Below are positions 45,335 through 56,300 of a DNA stretch of 64,000 bases, piece by piece. Source of the stretch: Phosphuga atrata (taxonomy: Eukaryota > Arthropoda > Insecta > Coleoptera > Silphidae). The notes beneath the pieces were generated by a model. The model saw only the letters and a list, made by a program, of their open reading frames with translations. It had not been told where the DNA came from and did no database searches. Position 1 is the stretch's first letter. Each line of letters starts with the position of its first letter. The position numbers and the translations under genes are program-made. The stretch is from the NCBI GenBank assembly GCA_944588485.1, contig OX155897.1, positions 46,485,297-46,549,296 of the forward strand. Reading direction: 5' to 3'.

Positions 45335-45496
45335 TCCTCGGTGGTGCAGTTGACAACATACCCGCCTTTCAATGCGGGAGACCCGGGATCGAATCCTGGT
45401 CAGGGAGACAACAACTAGGGCGGTTTTCACTAACCGTCCAGCCCCCACCCTGAATGAATGCAAAATATGCGATGCCGTGGTGGTGCAAACTAAAAG
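45335..45496 (+). mobile_element. tRNA-derived SINE
   Basis: A tRNA-like head (45335-45407) resembles tRNA-Asp: acceptor start TCCTCG, anticodon arm CCCGC..GCGGG followed by GAGACC, and a T arm. The A box TGGTGCAGTTG (45342-45352) fits TRGYNNARNNG, and the B box GGATCGAATCC (45386-45396) fits with one mismatch. The anticodon loop has 8 bases, so it is not a working tRNA. An unrelated body of about 90 bp follows, then minisatellite resumes. GTTTTGTCTGT occurs near both edges and may be a target duplication, but it is also part of the minisatellite. Confidence 0.7.
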
Positions 45497-45560
45497 TTTT
45501 GTCTGTCTAGTCTTGTCTGTCTTGTCTTGTCTCTCTAATGTTGTCTGTCTAGTCTTGTCT
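45497..45560 (+). repeat. 14-bp minisatellite, near-perfect
   Basis: TCTGTCTAGTCTTG, TCTGTCTTGTCTTG, TCTCTCTAATGTTG, TCTGTCTAGTCTTG: the clearest 14-bp units in the window. It ends exactly at the 3' terminus of the second R1-clade LINE. Confidence 0.92.
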
Positions 45561-47175
45561 TTTTATTATGGGGACGTAGCAAGCACCTTTCGGTTAACTT
45601 GAACAAGTGGACCCCACAAAAAACCGCACATACCGGAACTGCTTTTCGCATTACTTCAGGATGGTGGCATATCACATTCTGTGTTTCGATTGGTTAGAAC
45701 TATGGGCAGCCTTACATCCCCCATCCACGCAATGTGATTAGGGGTTCAGGTGTTCACTATGTTCTATGCATCTCACTTGGTTCTGTTTTTCTTTCTGTCT
45801 GATTTGTTCGTCTCTTTCCTTTTTGCTTAGGATAATTATAATCATGGTTTCCGTTGGAAGCCAGTCTCTTCGGACCTGAGCATCACGTCAGTCATTGTAG
45901 TTATTTGAAGTCTTTCATTTGTTTTGGTTTTTCTTACGTGTCTGTCTGTCTTCTATCTCTCGCATACGAACACTGTGTATACAGTACTATCTGTAAGGGC
46001 GCAGTAATCACAGCGATTGTCTGGGGCCCTTCCGATTTTATGCAAGTACGCATGCCCGGCTAGCGCCTGAGTGAGATGATAACACACTACTCCGTGCTTT
46101 CGTGCCACCCATGATAACAGATCTGGAATTAGCTGTCTGGTCCACTGGCCTATGTTTGAAGAACTTCAGTGTTTTTGCCGCTTTTAGAACATCTGACACT
46201 TGTCTTTTTTTCTGTTCCATCTTATTTCTCCCGTCCCCGTTTTTAGCGTCATACAGGTAGGTCCTTTCCTCGGCCATGAACTTTATGGCCGGCATGCCCG
46301 CGATCACGAGGACGGCATCTCTCGACACCGTCCTGTATACACTGCACACCCGTAGATCCATTTTTCTTTGTACCGTGGCAAGTTTCTGCCTTATGCTTCC
46401 TTTCTATATCCCCTTGTCCCACATAGGAGCCCCATACAGCATTGTTAAATAGGCAACCGAGCATATTAATTTTTGTCTTGATACCTCTTGGACCCCAAGC
46501 GTTTGACAATAGTCTGCTCAGTGCTGCTACCGTATTTAGCGCCTTTGCCGCGGCTAGTGTGACGTGTTTATTAAATGATATTTTTTTGTCAATGGTACCT
46601 TCTAGGTATTTAATCGAGTCTTTAGGTATAACTGCCGCATTTGTCACTTTGAATATAATTGGGCCTATGTGTCTTCTTTCGGTGAGCAGCACCGCTTCGG
46701 TCTTTTCTTGCGCCAGCTTCAACCGTTTGTCTTGTAACCACGAGTTAACCAGTTCTATGTCTTTGATGGCTCTTAGCCTCAATACTCATTCGTTTTTGCC
46801 CGTTACAATAAGATCTTTACTCCCTCCGGCAATTCTAGCCTGAGAACTTCGTCATATAGAATATTCCACGAGGTAGGTCCTAAAATAGAACCCCGTGGAA
46901 CACCACTAGTTACCTCTCGTTCTGCAGGTTTTCCTCCTGCTTCCATTATTGTTCTGCGTTCACTTAGATAGCTATGCAGCAGTTTCTATAGGTACGGAGG
47001 GAAGCCTTTTTCTGCTATCTCCTGCAGCACATTTTGCCAAACAGCAGAATTGAACGCGTTTTTCATATCCAGCGTGTTAGTGCGCTCATCTCCCGGTGTC
47101 CAAGTGTCCTTCTCATACCGGTGGTAACCCGTCCGGGCCTGGTGCTCTGCCGCTGCGTAGTTTGTTGCTAGCGTA
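45561..47175 (-). pseudogene. R1-clade LINE, copy B, ORF2 3' two-thirds (broken)
   Basis: Read on the minus strand. Near 47130 is 'GRAPGPDGLPPV' (RT entry motif). A deletion then leads to 'LDMKNAFNSAVWQNVLQEIA' (first catalytic Asp), 'EKGFPPYL.KLLHSYLSE', 'PRGSILGPT.WNILYDEVL', but no YADD. After this come 'KLAQEKTEAVLLTERRHIGP', 'IKYLEGTIDKKISFNKHV', 'VCSVYRTVSRDAVLVIAGMP' and a C-terminal knuckle block near 45980-46040. All are R1-clade features. The 3' end runs into a short A-rich tail (45561-45568) and the minisatellite. Several frameshifts are present. Confidence 0.83.
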
Positions 47176-47179
47176 GCAA

Positions 47180-47790
47180 TTCACCCAGGTTGGTATTAAG
47201 TGAAATTCAAGTCTTCTGCTTCCTCGGCAAGTGTTTGAAGGCTGTAGACTTCATGAGCAACACAAAAGTACTACACAGATCCACCAATCGTTCTCCGTTG
47301 CGGTTGGTTCGTTTATGCGCCGGATAATTTCACACTATTTTTCTGTATTTTTTCTCTCTTCCCAATTTAGCATTGAAAGCACCAAGCAGTATTACGGTGT
47401 GCCACTCTGGAAGTTTAGAGATAATATCTTCCAAGTCTTTCTAGAATTTGTCAGTTCTGTCTGGATTGCGTCTGTAGTCCTGGTTGATTGGGGCATGTAC
47501 ATTGACTATATTGTACCCCTTGTTTGCGCATTTGAGACTGAGACTGCTCGGGGAGGTAATGTCGGTGACTGAATCCAGTATCATGTGACTGATTATAAAT
47601 CCTGTACCCCGTTCTTCATTACCCGCTGTCCCACTTTTCAATTGAGGATTCTGTAGCCTTGGGACTCGAAGGCATGTTCGTCCGTGAATTTGGTTTCATG
47701 TACTGCTGTAAGTTTTATGTTGTGTAGTGTTAGTGAATCAGTCAAATGTTTCAGTTTAACCACTTTTAGCAGTGAGTTGGATTAAATGTT
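47180..47790 (-). pseudogene. RTE-like LINE endonuclease fragment (broken)
   Basis: The minus strand gives 'LTLHNIKLTAVHETKFTDEH' (the start of an APE-type endonuclease, with the catalytic Glu region), 'GNEERGTGFIISHMILDSVT', 'NIVNVHAPINQDYRRNPD' (the 'YNIVNVHAPT' block) and 'PEWHTVILLGAFNAKLGRE' (corresponding to 'GDFNAKIG', with the catalytic Asp changed to Ala). The fragment abuts the R1-clade copy B, so one element probably inserted into or recombined with the other. Without the RT domain the clade is tentative; the sequence is similar to the endonucleases often annotated as craniofacial development protein 2-like in insects. Confidence 0.75.
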
Positions 47791-48175
47791 GCGAAGAAAC
47801 TTTTCCGTCTTGGGTTGAGTTTACGTCCGGTGATTTCAGGATGCTCCGACTCATCCTTAAAGCATATTGGTGCAGATTCCCCAGAACCCGAAGGTGCGCT
47901 ATAGGTAACCATAGGTAACGGTGGATTAGTTTCCACCTGAAATAGTGAATCTAGCAAAATTTTCCTTCATGCTCAGTTCAAAAATATTCTTCATGGGACA
48001 GTGGCGAGCCACTGTCCAATATACTACCGAAGTTGTTAGCTTGGGAGGCTTATTATTCGGGGTTGTCACCCCTAGACAGGTCGCCTTCACTGCGACTAAG
48101 GAGTCCTGTCCACCCCACTCTTCCCAGGTGCTAGGCTCCGTGCCATCAATTACCAAAGATATTCAAGGGGAAGAT
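47791..48175 (-). other. Balanced-composition segment, possible LINE 5' leader
   Basis: A minus-strand frame of about 76 codons contains 'STWEEWGGQDSLVAV'. It lies immediately upstream of the endonuclease fragment on the same strand, so it may be that LINE's leader or N-terminus. No known motif. Confidence 0.35.
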
Positions 48176-48179
48176 AATA

Positions 48180-49319
48180 TATTATTATATTACTAGGTCC
48201 AGATCTGTTTTGTTAGATTTTTTCCTGTTTATTCATAATTCCTAGTAGGTTTCTTCTATAAAATTTTAAATTAATTAAACGTCAAATTTAGAAATTATTT
48301 TCAAAATAGAAATCACCAATTCATTGTTTTTACACAATTTTTTTACACCAACACCAATGACCAAACTACTCTCCCTATGAACTTTACACCACTCAAAATA
48401 CACAATTTCTACGAGCAAATTTTTGCAATGATTCTATAATTCTATACTTTAAAATTCAAATTTATCATATGGACAATAATAGATATTATCTTATAGACTA
48501 AATTGCGCATTTGACGATTATACAATCTGATTATATTATAATATGTATGTAAGTAATCAAGATAAATATAAGATTACTAATATAAGATTACAAAGTTATA
48601 TGAAAAATCAATTACTTATTATCTTAATGTAATTATAATATTTGTTGTAAAGAAATATGAGTAATGTTTGGATTGTTGATCCTTTTATGAAGTCATAATA
48701 ATGCAATTAATATCTCGCGTTTCACTAATAAAGGATTTGTGCCATTTAGTTCCATAGCTTCTCTTTTAATTGAATTCTCGATTTAATAGAATCATCTCTC
48801 GCACATTTAAGATGTAAATTATATTATAAATTTTAAATCTTTTTAATTGTACATTAGTTATAATTTTGGGAATATTGCATTATGTTTTTTGATATTTTAC
48901 TAACAATATTTGTGCCAGGGAAACTTATGGCAATAAATATAATTACTTGAATCTCTCAAGAAATATATTACTTTTGATAATCAAAATATATCTGCCTAAT
49001 ATCTTGAAATACTAGAATCAATAACATATTATTTTTTCTCTTTCTGTGCGTTTTTCATTCTCAATTTCGTCCCTAATTTAATACAAACCAGCAAATTAAA
49101 TTACAAAAATTACGCTGCGGCAGGCAGGGAATAAATAATTAAACAGACTTCATAAATCATATTCAAACTATGTTTAAATGTAGTTACCGCTTCTTATATT
49201 TTATGCACATAGTTAGCCATAAATTCCTGCTGCGTTGCATTAGCCAAATAAGTTCCCTGTAAACATGCAAGAACCTGCACAGGAGATAAATTAAATAAAA
49301 ATTCTTTTTATCCCCGCAG
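48180..49319. other. AT-rich stretch, probable intron
   Basis: Very AT-rich and featureless. It ends with a pyrimidine tract and the acceptor CCCCGCAG in front of the candidate exon. Confidence 0.5.
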
Positions 49320-49503
49320 GTGGAAGCGATAAAGAACTTCCAGACATGGAAACTCTGTACACAGCTCGTCTACATGGTTTTCCAAATCTCTCACGATCCG
49401 CATTAGAGCCGGCACTCACCGAAGAAAGTCTCTTATCTTTGCTCATCGTACTCGGCAGTAGCATTTCACTAGTTGGCTTAGTTTTCGCTTTCATAACTTA
49501 TAG
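49320..49503 (+). CDS. Candidate host exon with one membrane helix (adhesion/secretin GPCR-like TM1)
   Basis: This is a 184-bp segment of balanced composition within very AT-rich DNA. It is preceded by a polypyrimidine tract and CCCCGCAG and followed by the canonical donor GTGAGT. One frame is fully open (2 + 60 codons + 2): it reads 'ELPDMETLYTARLHGFPNL', a polar stretch, then 'ESLLSLLIVLGSSISLVGLV' continuing 'FAFITY', one hydrophobic helix of about 22 residues at the exon's end. The pattern G..ISLV.L....TY resembles TM1 of adhesion/secretin-type GPCRs such as latrophilin. The other two frames contain stops. No neighbouring exon was found in the window, which implies large introns. The exon call is fairly firm; the family call is tentative. 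Confidence 0.55.
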
Positions 49504-49974
49504 GTGAGTACAAAAAAATTATTTATCAATTTTCGTGAAAAATTCCTAAAAAAATCGCTGAAACTATTTGTCACCTCCGCATGAAAATTCTGATAAAAGA
49601 AAATTAATCTTCTAATATAAAAATTTGAATAGACTTCTGAATAAATAAGTAAAAATTAACAAGTACTCTTAATAATTAAATAAAATAAATAAAAAATAAG
49701 TTAATTCTCGTAAAATAAGAGGCGGGTTCGATGTACAAAGAAATTGGGAAGGGGTGGTGCGGAGGGTGGTCAAAGGAGTAAAGAATGTGGCATAAGAATA
49801 AGGGGACAGTAAATATAGCTTTGTTAAAAATGTGGGTTGTTCTGGACTAATATTATACCGGTTGAATATTCATGATTTATATACAGTTAGACAGACTTAG
49901 CAATTTATATAGAGTTTATAAAGAATTACAAGTAATATAGCAGTTATACGGAATTAACCAGAATTATATAGAAT
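49504..49974. other. AT-rich stretch, probable intron
   Basis: Starts at the GTGAGT donor; no further feature. Confidence 0.45.
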
Positions 49975-50300
49975 TGTACATAATCAGACACAACTACATA
50001 ATATTAGACGAAACAAGACAAAGTAGTCAAGTCTAGTCAAGATCAGGTAAGATCAGGCACGTTCGGAAAGGAGCGGATAAGACCGAATAAGACTAGACGG
50101 CATAAAGCAAGAACAAACAAGACTAAACCAAAGAGGGCGATACAAAACCAAAGAAGACCCGACAAGATCAGGACAGACCAGACAAGACCGGACAAGACCA
50201 GACAAGACCAGTTAAGACCGGACAAGACCGGAAAAGGCCGGACATGATTGGACAAGACCGGACAAGAATGGACAAGACCGAACAAGGCCCGATTAAAATA
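49975..50300 (-). repeat. 10-bp minisatellite, opposite orientation
   Basis: Plus-strand units GACAAGACCG, GACAAGACCA and GACATGATTG at 10-bp spacing, clearest at 50160-50290; more degenerate to the left. It is the reverse complement of the CTTGTCTGGT family at 13.6-14.4 kb. Confidence 0.88.
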
Positions 50301-51309
50301 CATATTCTTGAATAAAATAGTTAATGCTGGCAATTTGAATTTGTAGTATCCATGTGTTGTTGTGCTGTGTTTGCTATTTGGATAAAATATAGACTAAACG
50401 TAAATTAGCGTGGGAGAAACGTATAGCGATTATATATTGCAAGAGATTATATATTGCAACACGAGCGTTAATTCTCTTAATATCTGAAAATCACAATAAA
50501 AATATTAGCAAATGTGCAGTATTTCCTCTAATCCATTGTACAAGCGAGGTAGCGTTAAAATCGAATTAAATAATCCCATGTGTTGAAGTGCCTGTCTATG
50601 TGTTGAATTTTCCGCAGAATTTATTTTTCCGGTTTCTCTAAGGATTTTGTGTAGTCTGTCATATTTATTAGTTAATTTTTATTACTCATGCGTTAAAAGT
50701 ACTATCTTGGCGCACGTTTTTTAGTGCGACAAATGCCATTTTTTGCTGTATTACCAGATAACTTGGGTAACGCACGCAACTATTCAATATCATCAAGTTA
50801 CATTAAAAAAAACAATTAAATAAATAAAAAAAATCACAATAAAATTCGTAATATTAAAAAAGTGACGTGAAAGTGACATAAATTTTGTTTCATTACAAAA
50901 TAAAACTTAAAGAATACGTTTCTAAATGAGTGTAAATTATATGATGATACCGGAGACTGATGAGAGTTATGACGAATCCACACCACCGGAGACAATTTGT
51001 AAAGCAAATTCTTCATTTTTTCTTCTATTTTTTTGGATAGCCCCTGGATCTCAAACTTGCAAGATGGGTCCCCTAGATTGAACAATAAAAAATATTATCT
51101 GGGCGATATTGTCAATTGCCCTATAGTGCGAATGGGCTGGCTTACTTCGTTAGTGCGACCAATTTCGCTCTAGTGACCAATTGACCAACTTACCGCCCTA
51201 GTTGCAAAATATACTATTTTAAAACGTTACGAATATTTTCTGCATAATTTTGCGGAATTTATATTATTTGTGAAATATATTGTATTTTAATTTGGAAAAT
51301 GCCGTTTAT
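50301..51309. other. AT-rich stretch with no firm feature
   Basis: TAGTGCGAC motifs near 50730 and 51150 might be termini of an unrecognised element, but I could not pair them. Confidence 0.4.
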
Positions 51310-51800
51310 ATTAAGGGGATCGGAAAATATTTTTAATCAAAGATGTAAACACCCTCATTATCAACAATCTTTTGCGATCTAGGCAATTCTCTGGCATTGA
51401 ATAAAAAAGCTTTTTATTCAATGCCAGATCGATACAAATTAATCATCATCCAAAATTTTCAATATTTTTGTTACTAAATGAATCTTAGAATAAATTGAAA
51501 TCCAATGGCAAGACCTCCCTCCCCAACACATTATTTTTTTTCAAGAGTTTGTCTTGCGCAGTGCGGTTTTGCATTATCGTGTTACAGCATAACGTTTTTC
51601 TGTTGACAACCGCTGGCCACTTTTCAATTAAAGATTAATTCATTCGATCCAACTGTTCACAGTAAAGGTCTGCCTTTACAGTTTGTCCAGGTTTCAGCAC
51701 TTGTGAATGAACGACTACGCGAGTACTCCACCAAATACATTATGGGGGACCCAAACACCAGATCTGATTACTTTCCCAACAAAGCTTGGTTAAGAGTGTT
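51310..51800 (-). pseudogene. mariner transposase, C-terminal half (broken)
   Basis: The minus strand encodes 'CIWWSTRVVVHSQVLKPGQT' and 'VKADLYCEQLDRMN', then 'LIEKWPAVVNRKTLCC', 'TIMQNRTAQDKL' (corresponding to 'HDNARPHTA', with the catalytic Asp replaced) and 'REVLPLDFNLF', where the 'PPYSPDLAPSDYHLF' segment carrying the last Asp is largely deleted. The order and strings are those of mariner-family transposases. The N-terminal half and both inverted repeats are missing or unrecognisable. Stops occur throughout. Confidence 0.83.
51391..51427. repeat. Perfect 17-bp-arm hairpin inside the mariner fragment
   Basis: CTGGCATTGAATAAAAA (51391-51407) is exactly inverted at 51411-51427 around the loop AGC. 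Confidence 0.92.
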
Positions 51801-52084
51801 TGACAGTTTAGAAAGGGATTTCATTTTCTAAAACAGGATTTCAACTTAGAAAATCAATGCATGAATGCTGAAAACTGTTTAGCATTTCTCCTGTTTGGTC
51901 AATTACTTACTAAATATTAAAGAATTATTCAATTCTACAATAAACGAAAATGTCTTTAGTCTTTCAAAGTATTCATATATACTAATTTAGACAATAATAA
52001 GACAATAATACTAATTTAGGCTACGATATTATTAATTTAGTTCTTTATATAATTAATTTATATATTTATCTAGATTATTTAATT

Positions 52085-52190
52085 TTTAATTTAGTCTTGT
52101 CTGTTATGTCTTATTTATTTAATTTTGTCATGGTTTGAGTACTAGATAAGACTAATCCCGATTAAACAAGACAAAACAATATTAGATAAT
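52085..52190. repeat. Degenerate minisatellite remnants in both orientations
   Basis: TTTAGTCTTGTCTG at about 52090-52105 is in one orientation; AGATAAGACTAATC and ACAAGACAAAACAA at about 52143-52178 are in the other. They lie directly beside the F1 LINE. Confidence 0.55.
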
Positions 52191-52479
52191 ATGTAGTTAA
52201 TATGTAGAGTCTTCTCGTTTCGGAGTGAGTACCGTACGCACGTGTATGTTTTAAATATAGTTTAACAAACGACCACTAACAAGTCGCTAGTGTCGTTTTT
52301 CTGGCGAAGCCCTAGAGGCCCCAAAATTTGCGAGAGGCATTCAGGCCCCCGTATTGGAAGTCGGTCGTCTAAATAAAGTATTAGGCGAGCAGAAATTGTG
52401 TGGGGATAACAAACGTAGAGTGTTTTGAATCTGTGCGCCGCTAATCAACACAGATAATAGGGGGTATAAAGATAAAGTC

Positions 52480-53318
52480 ATGTCGTCTGATAGTGAAAGT
52501 CGGAAGCGCAACCCATTTATGGGCAAAAAACATGTAGCTCATTCGCCGCGATCAAAAAGAAAAAAGGAGGACAGCCCAATTAACAGTCTCTCTCAACGTT
52601 CAACGATGGAGGATATTTTTCAGGAATTGAACGCGGTGAGAAAACAACTAGAAGCTGTAAACGAGAGCCTAAAGGAGGAGAGGACGGAAAATAACAAATG
52701 GAAAAAGGAAGTGATGGAAAAACTAAATGAAATGAAAATGGAAAATGAGAAAACTAAAGAGCGGATGAATAAAATCGAAGAGGAGCTGGTATACATTAAA
52801 AACCAAGCTAAGGAGGATAAAGCCGCAAGGGAGATAAAAGGTGTAGAGTTGCAGAAAACCATGGAGAAAATCGACAAAGCCGAAGAGGACAAGGATAAAA
52901 GGGAAAGAAAAAACAATATAGTAATTAAGGGAATCAAAGAAGGTGATAAATGGGAAGATGAAGTCAAAAGCTTAATTACCGAGAAGCTTAATGTAGTCCC
53001 AACATATAGGGAAATGTTTAGAATGGGGAAGGAGATAGGTGGAAGGGATAGAGCAATCACTGTCAAGTTCGAAAAATGGGAAGAAAAGAAACAATTAATG
53101 AAAATGAAACATAAACTGCAGGGGACTACTATATATATATCGATGATGATCTAACAAAAAAGGAAAGAGAAATGCAAACAATCTTAAGACAAAAAGCAGT
53201 TGATCTTAGGAAAGCAGGCAAGGTAGTAAAAGTCGCCTACAATAAGATCCTCATAGATAATAAATGGCACAGGTATAACCCAGTAACAAGTTCGCTGGAA
53301 GAGCTGTTTTTTCACTAA
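52480..53318 (+). pseudogene. F1 ORF1, coiled-coil RNA-binding protein (one frameshift)
   Basis: The ATG at 52480 opens 'MSSDSESRKRNPFMG', a basic Ser/Arg/Lys-rich N-terminus of about 45 residues. A Glu/Lys coiled coil of about 100 residues follows, then 'RKNNIVIKGIKEG', an RRM-like block, and 'YREMFRMGKEIGGRDRAITV'. In the run TATATATATAT at 53131-53140 the frame is lost by one base; the next frame continues without a break through 'DDDLTKKEREM' to 'SSLEELFFH' and a TAA at 53316. Repaired length is about 279 residues, fitting the L1-like ORF1 layout of coiled coil, RRM and C-terminal domain. No CCHC knuckle. Predicted role: binding element RNA in the RNP. Confidence 0.85.
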
Positions 53319-56300
53319 GCATTAAAGGAAGTACGGGGGAGCATAAAGGGGGAAGGGAAAACTTTAAAATAATAGCATGGAATATAGCAGGGCTTAAGAA
53401 AAGATTAAAAGGAGAGGAGTGCAAATCTATTAAGCAATACTTACAGAAATTCCACGTGATAGGGCTAACGGAAACATGGGTTGAAGAAAAGGACTGGAAC
53501 GAAGTAAGAAACATACTGCCAGCGGAATACAGATGGAAATGTCAATCTGCAAAGAGGATCTCCAACAGGGGAAGAGCAAAGGGAGGGATAATTACCGGTA
53601 TAAAGCTTGTAGCGGAGAAAGAATACAATATGGATATGGAGAACATCGAAGGGGTACAAGAGAGAGCAGTTCGAGTAGGCGAAGATAAGTGGAGAGTAAT
53701 TACTGTCTATAACAACAACAATCTAGAGAGCATTATGAAATACATTGAGAAAAGCCTGGCAAGGGATTCAGGAGAGAAAGTACTGATCATCGGAGACTGG
53801 AATGTGAGGATCGGTGAACTCCAAGCTGGAAGTCTCGATGCAGAAGGGGTGGAAATAGCTAGACTTTCGAAAGACAAAACAGTTAACAAGGAGGGAAAAA
53901 AATGGTTAGACTGGGTTGAGAACCATAACTGGTATGTGCTAAATGGGTGCACAAATGGCGATTGGAAAGGGGAGTTAACGTATATTGGTGGAGGCGGTAC
54001 CTCGGTCATTGACTTTGGGATCGCCAACGAAGACGCCATAAGATGTATCGATGTTTTCAAAATAGGAGAAAGGCTGGAATCGGACCATCTACCACTAGAA
54101 ATTACCCTGTATGGTGAGATAGACAGCTGGGGGGAAAGCAAGGGTGTGGTTAAACAAACGGTGATGTGGAATGAGTCGGCTATTGCGCGATACCAGGAAA
54201 ACTTAGACAGAATGGATGGAGTGGAATATGCGGAACTACCGAAACTCACTGCTATGATAAAGAAAGCACTAATTGTTAAAATATCACACCCAAAGAAAAA
54301 TTGCGGAAATGCTTGGATAGACGAGGAACTAATAGGTATAAAGAAAAGAACTAGAGCCGAATTTAGAGCCTGGAGAGAAGGAAGAACAACACTCGAAAAG
54401 CTCAAAAGACAGAATAAAGAAATGAAAGAAGCAGAGACGAGAAAGAAACGAGAGTGGGAGGAATGCCAAATAAAGAAAATAAGCCAGCTGAGCAGAGAGT
54501 CGGATATTTGGAAACTGATTGCTGCAAGGAAACCAAAAAGAGAGATCTCATCAGTAATTAGCACAGAAAGGTGGAAAAATCACATCTGTGAGTTGCTGGC
54601 CGGAGAGACAGAAATTAGGGAGCAAAGATGGAGAGATTTTAGACCAGTGGAATCGCAATCACAAGAGATTACAGAGGAAGAGGTTGAAACGGTTATGTCA
54701 GCACTCAAAAGAAAGAAAGCTCCAGGCCCAGACTCGGTGCCAAGTGAGGCGTGGTGTCTAGCCACACCAATTGTGAAGGAGAGACTTCCTGGTGAACTTA
54801 ACAGCTTTTTCAAAGGTAGCAAACAAATTACGGACAGTTGGAGGGAAGGAATTATTGTACCAGTTTTTAAGCAAGGTAACAAGGAGGAACTAGGAAGCTA
54901 TTGGGGATAACTCTAATGGGCACGTCATACAAGATCTATGCAAAGATACTGGAAAAAAAGTTACAAGAAGAAGCAGAGAAAAGGAATCTAATCCCAGAGG
55001 TACAAGCTGGCTTCAGAAAAGGACGCGGAACAACTGAACAGATATACATATTGAATTATATCATACAAAGAGAAATAGCTAAACCTAAGGGGAAATTGTA
55101 CGCGGTATTTGTTGACCTCAAAGCTGCATATGACTCAGTAGTGAGAGAGAAAATGTGGGAATATATGAGGGAGAAAGGTATATCGCAACTGATCAGGGAG
55201 AGCGTTGAGCATCTATATGAGAGAACATGGTGTAGAGTGAAGATAGGTGAAAGGCTATCTGAAAGATTTGAGGTTAGGAAAGGGTTAAAACAAGGGTGCC
55301 CGTTAAGTCCACTACTATTTAATCTATATACTGCGGACCTCGAGAGAACGCTAAGCTTGGGTCAAGCGGGAGGGGTAGTAATAGGGACGAAAAAGATTTG
55401 GAGTCTAGCTTATGCGGACGACGTCGTTGTCTTAGCAAGTTCGAAAGTGGAAATGAAAGAGGTGTTGGTACGAATGAAAAAGTTTTTTAAAAAACGAATG
55501 TTAAAGGTAAATGTGCTGAAAACAAAGTGGATGCTGTTTCGGAAGAGAAAGGGATCAAGGAAAGAGAGTTTTGAATGGGAAGCGAGTGAGATAGAACAAG
55601 TTAGCAGTTTTAAATACCTAGGCTTTATGTTCCAACAAAATGGGTCGTGCGCTGCACATATCAAGTATATAGTAAAAAAAGCGTGGGTGGCTGCTAACAG
55701 GCTCTGGGATACATGGAGAGTATACTTGAGGGGAAATTTTAGGACGAAAATGATTGTATGGAAGGCGTGCGTACGTAGTATTATGATGTATGGGGCAGAA
55801 ATTTGGGGTGTGAAAGAGGAAAACGACATAGAGAGAGTGCAGTTACAGTTCATAAAGAGGGCTCTGCACCTAGAAAAGTCCACCCCCTGGTACATCGTTC
55901 AACAAGAAGCAAAATCTAACAAGGTGGCAAACACCGCGGTTATGAGAGTGGCTAAATTTGAAAGGAAAGTGAATAGTGCGGGAGAAGAAAGAATAGTGAA
56001 AGACGTTTTGAAAGCGGTAAGAAAGGAGGGTAAAGGGAGTAATAAGGAAACAAAATGGGGATGTCTGCGCAAGCGAATGTATGAAAGAGGGGGATGGAAC
56101 CAAGAAGAGATCGAGAGAATGATGAATGAGGGAATGTTAGTGGAAAGGATTCTGGCAGATAGACTACTGGAGATAGAGCTGCAAGAGAGACAAAGACACA
56201 TAGGTGAGAGTACCTATAATAGAGACTACAGCAAAATCCAAGTTTTTGCAGATGTCCAGAGTATCCAGTTAATGCTAAAGCCCCACAGGTAGCGATTGCC

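Noticed and set aside
45335..45407. Functional tRNA-Asp or tRNA-Glu gene
   Set aside because: The anticodon loop has 8 bases, the acceptor stem has a mismatch, and a SINE-like body follows.
53707..54564. 285-residue minus-strand frame
   Set aside because: It lies opposite the F1 ORF2 endonuclease; the Ser/Phe/Leu-rich text is the complement of an A/G-rich coding strand.
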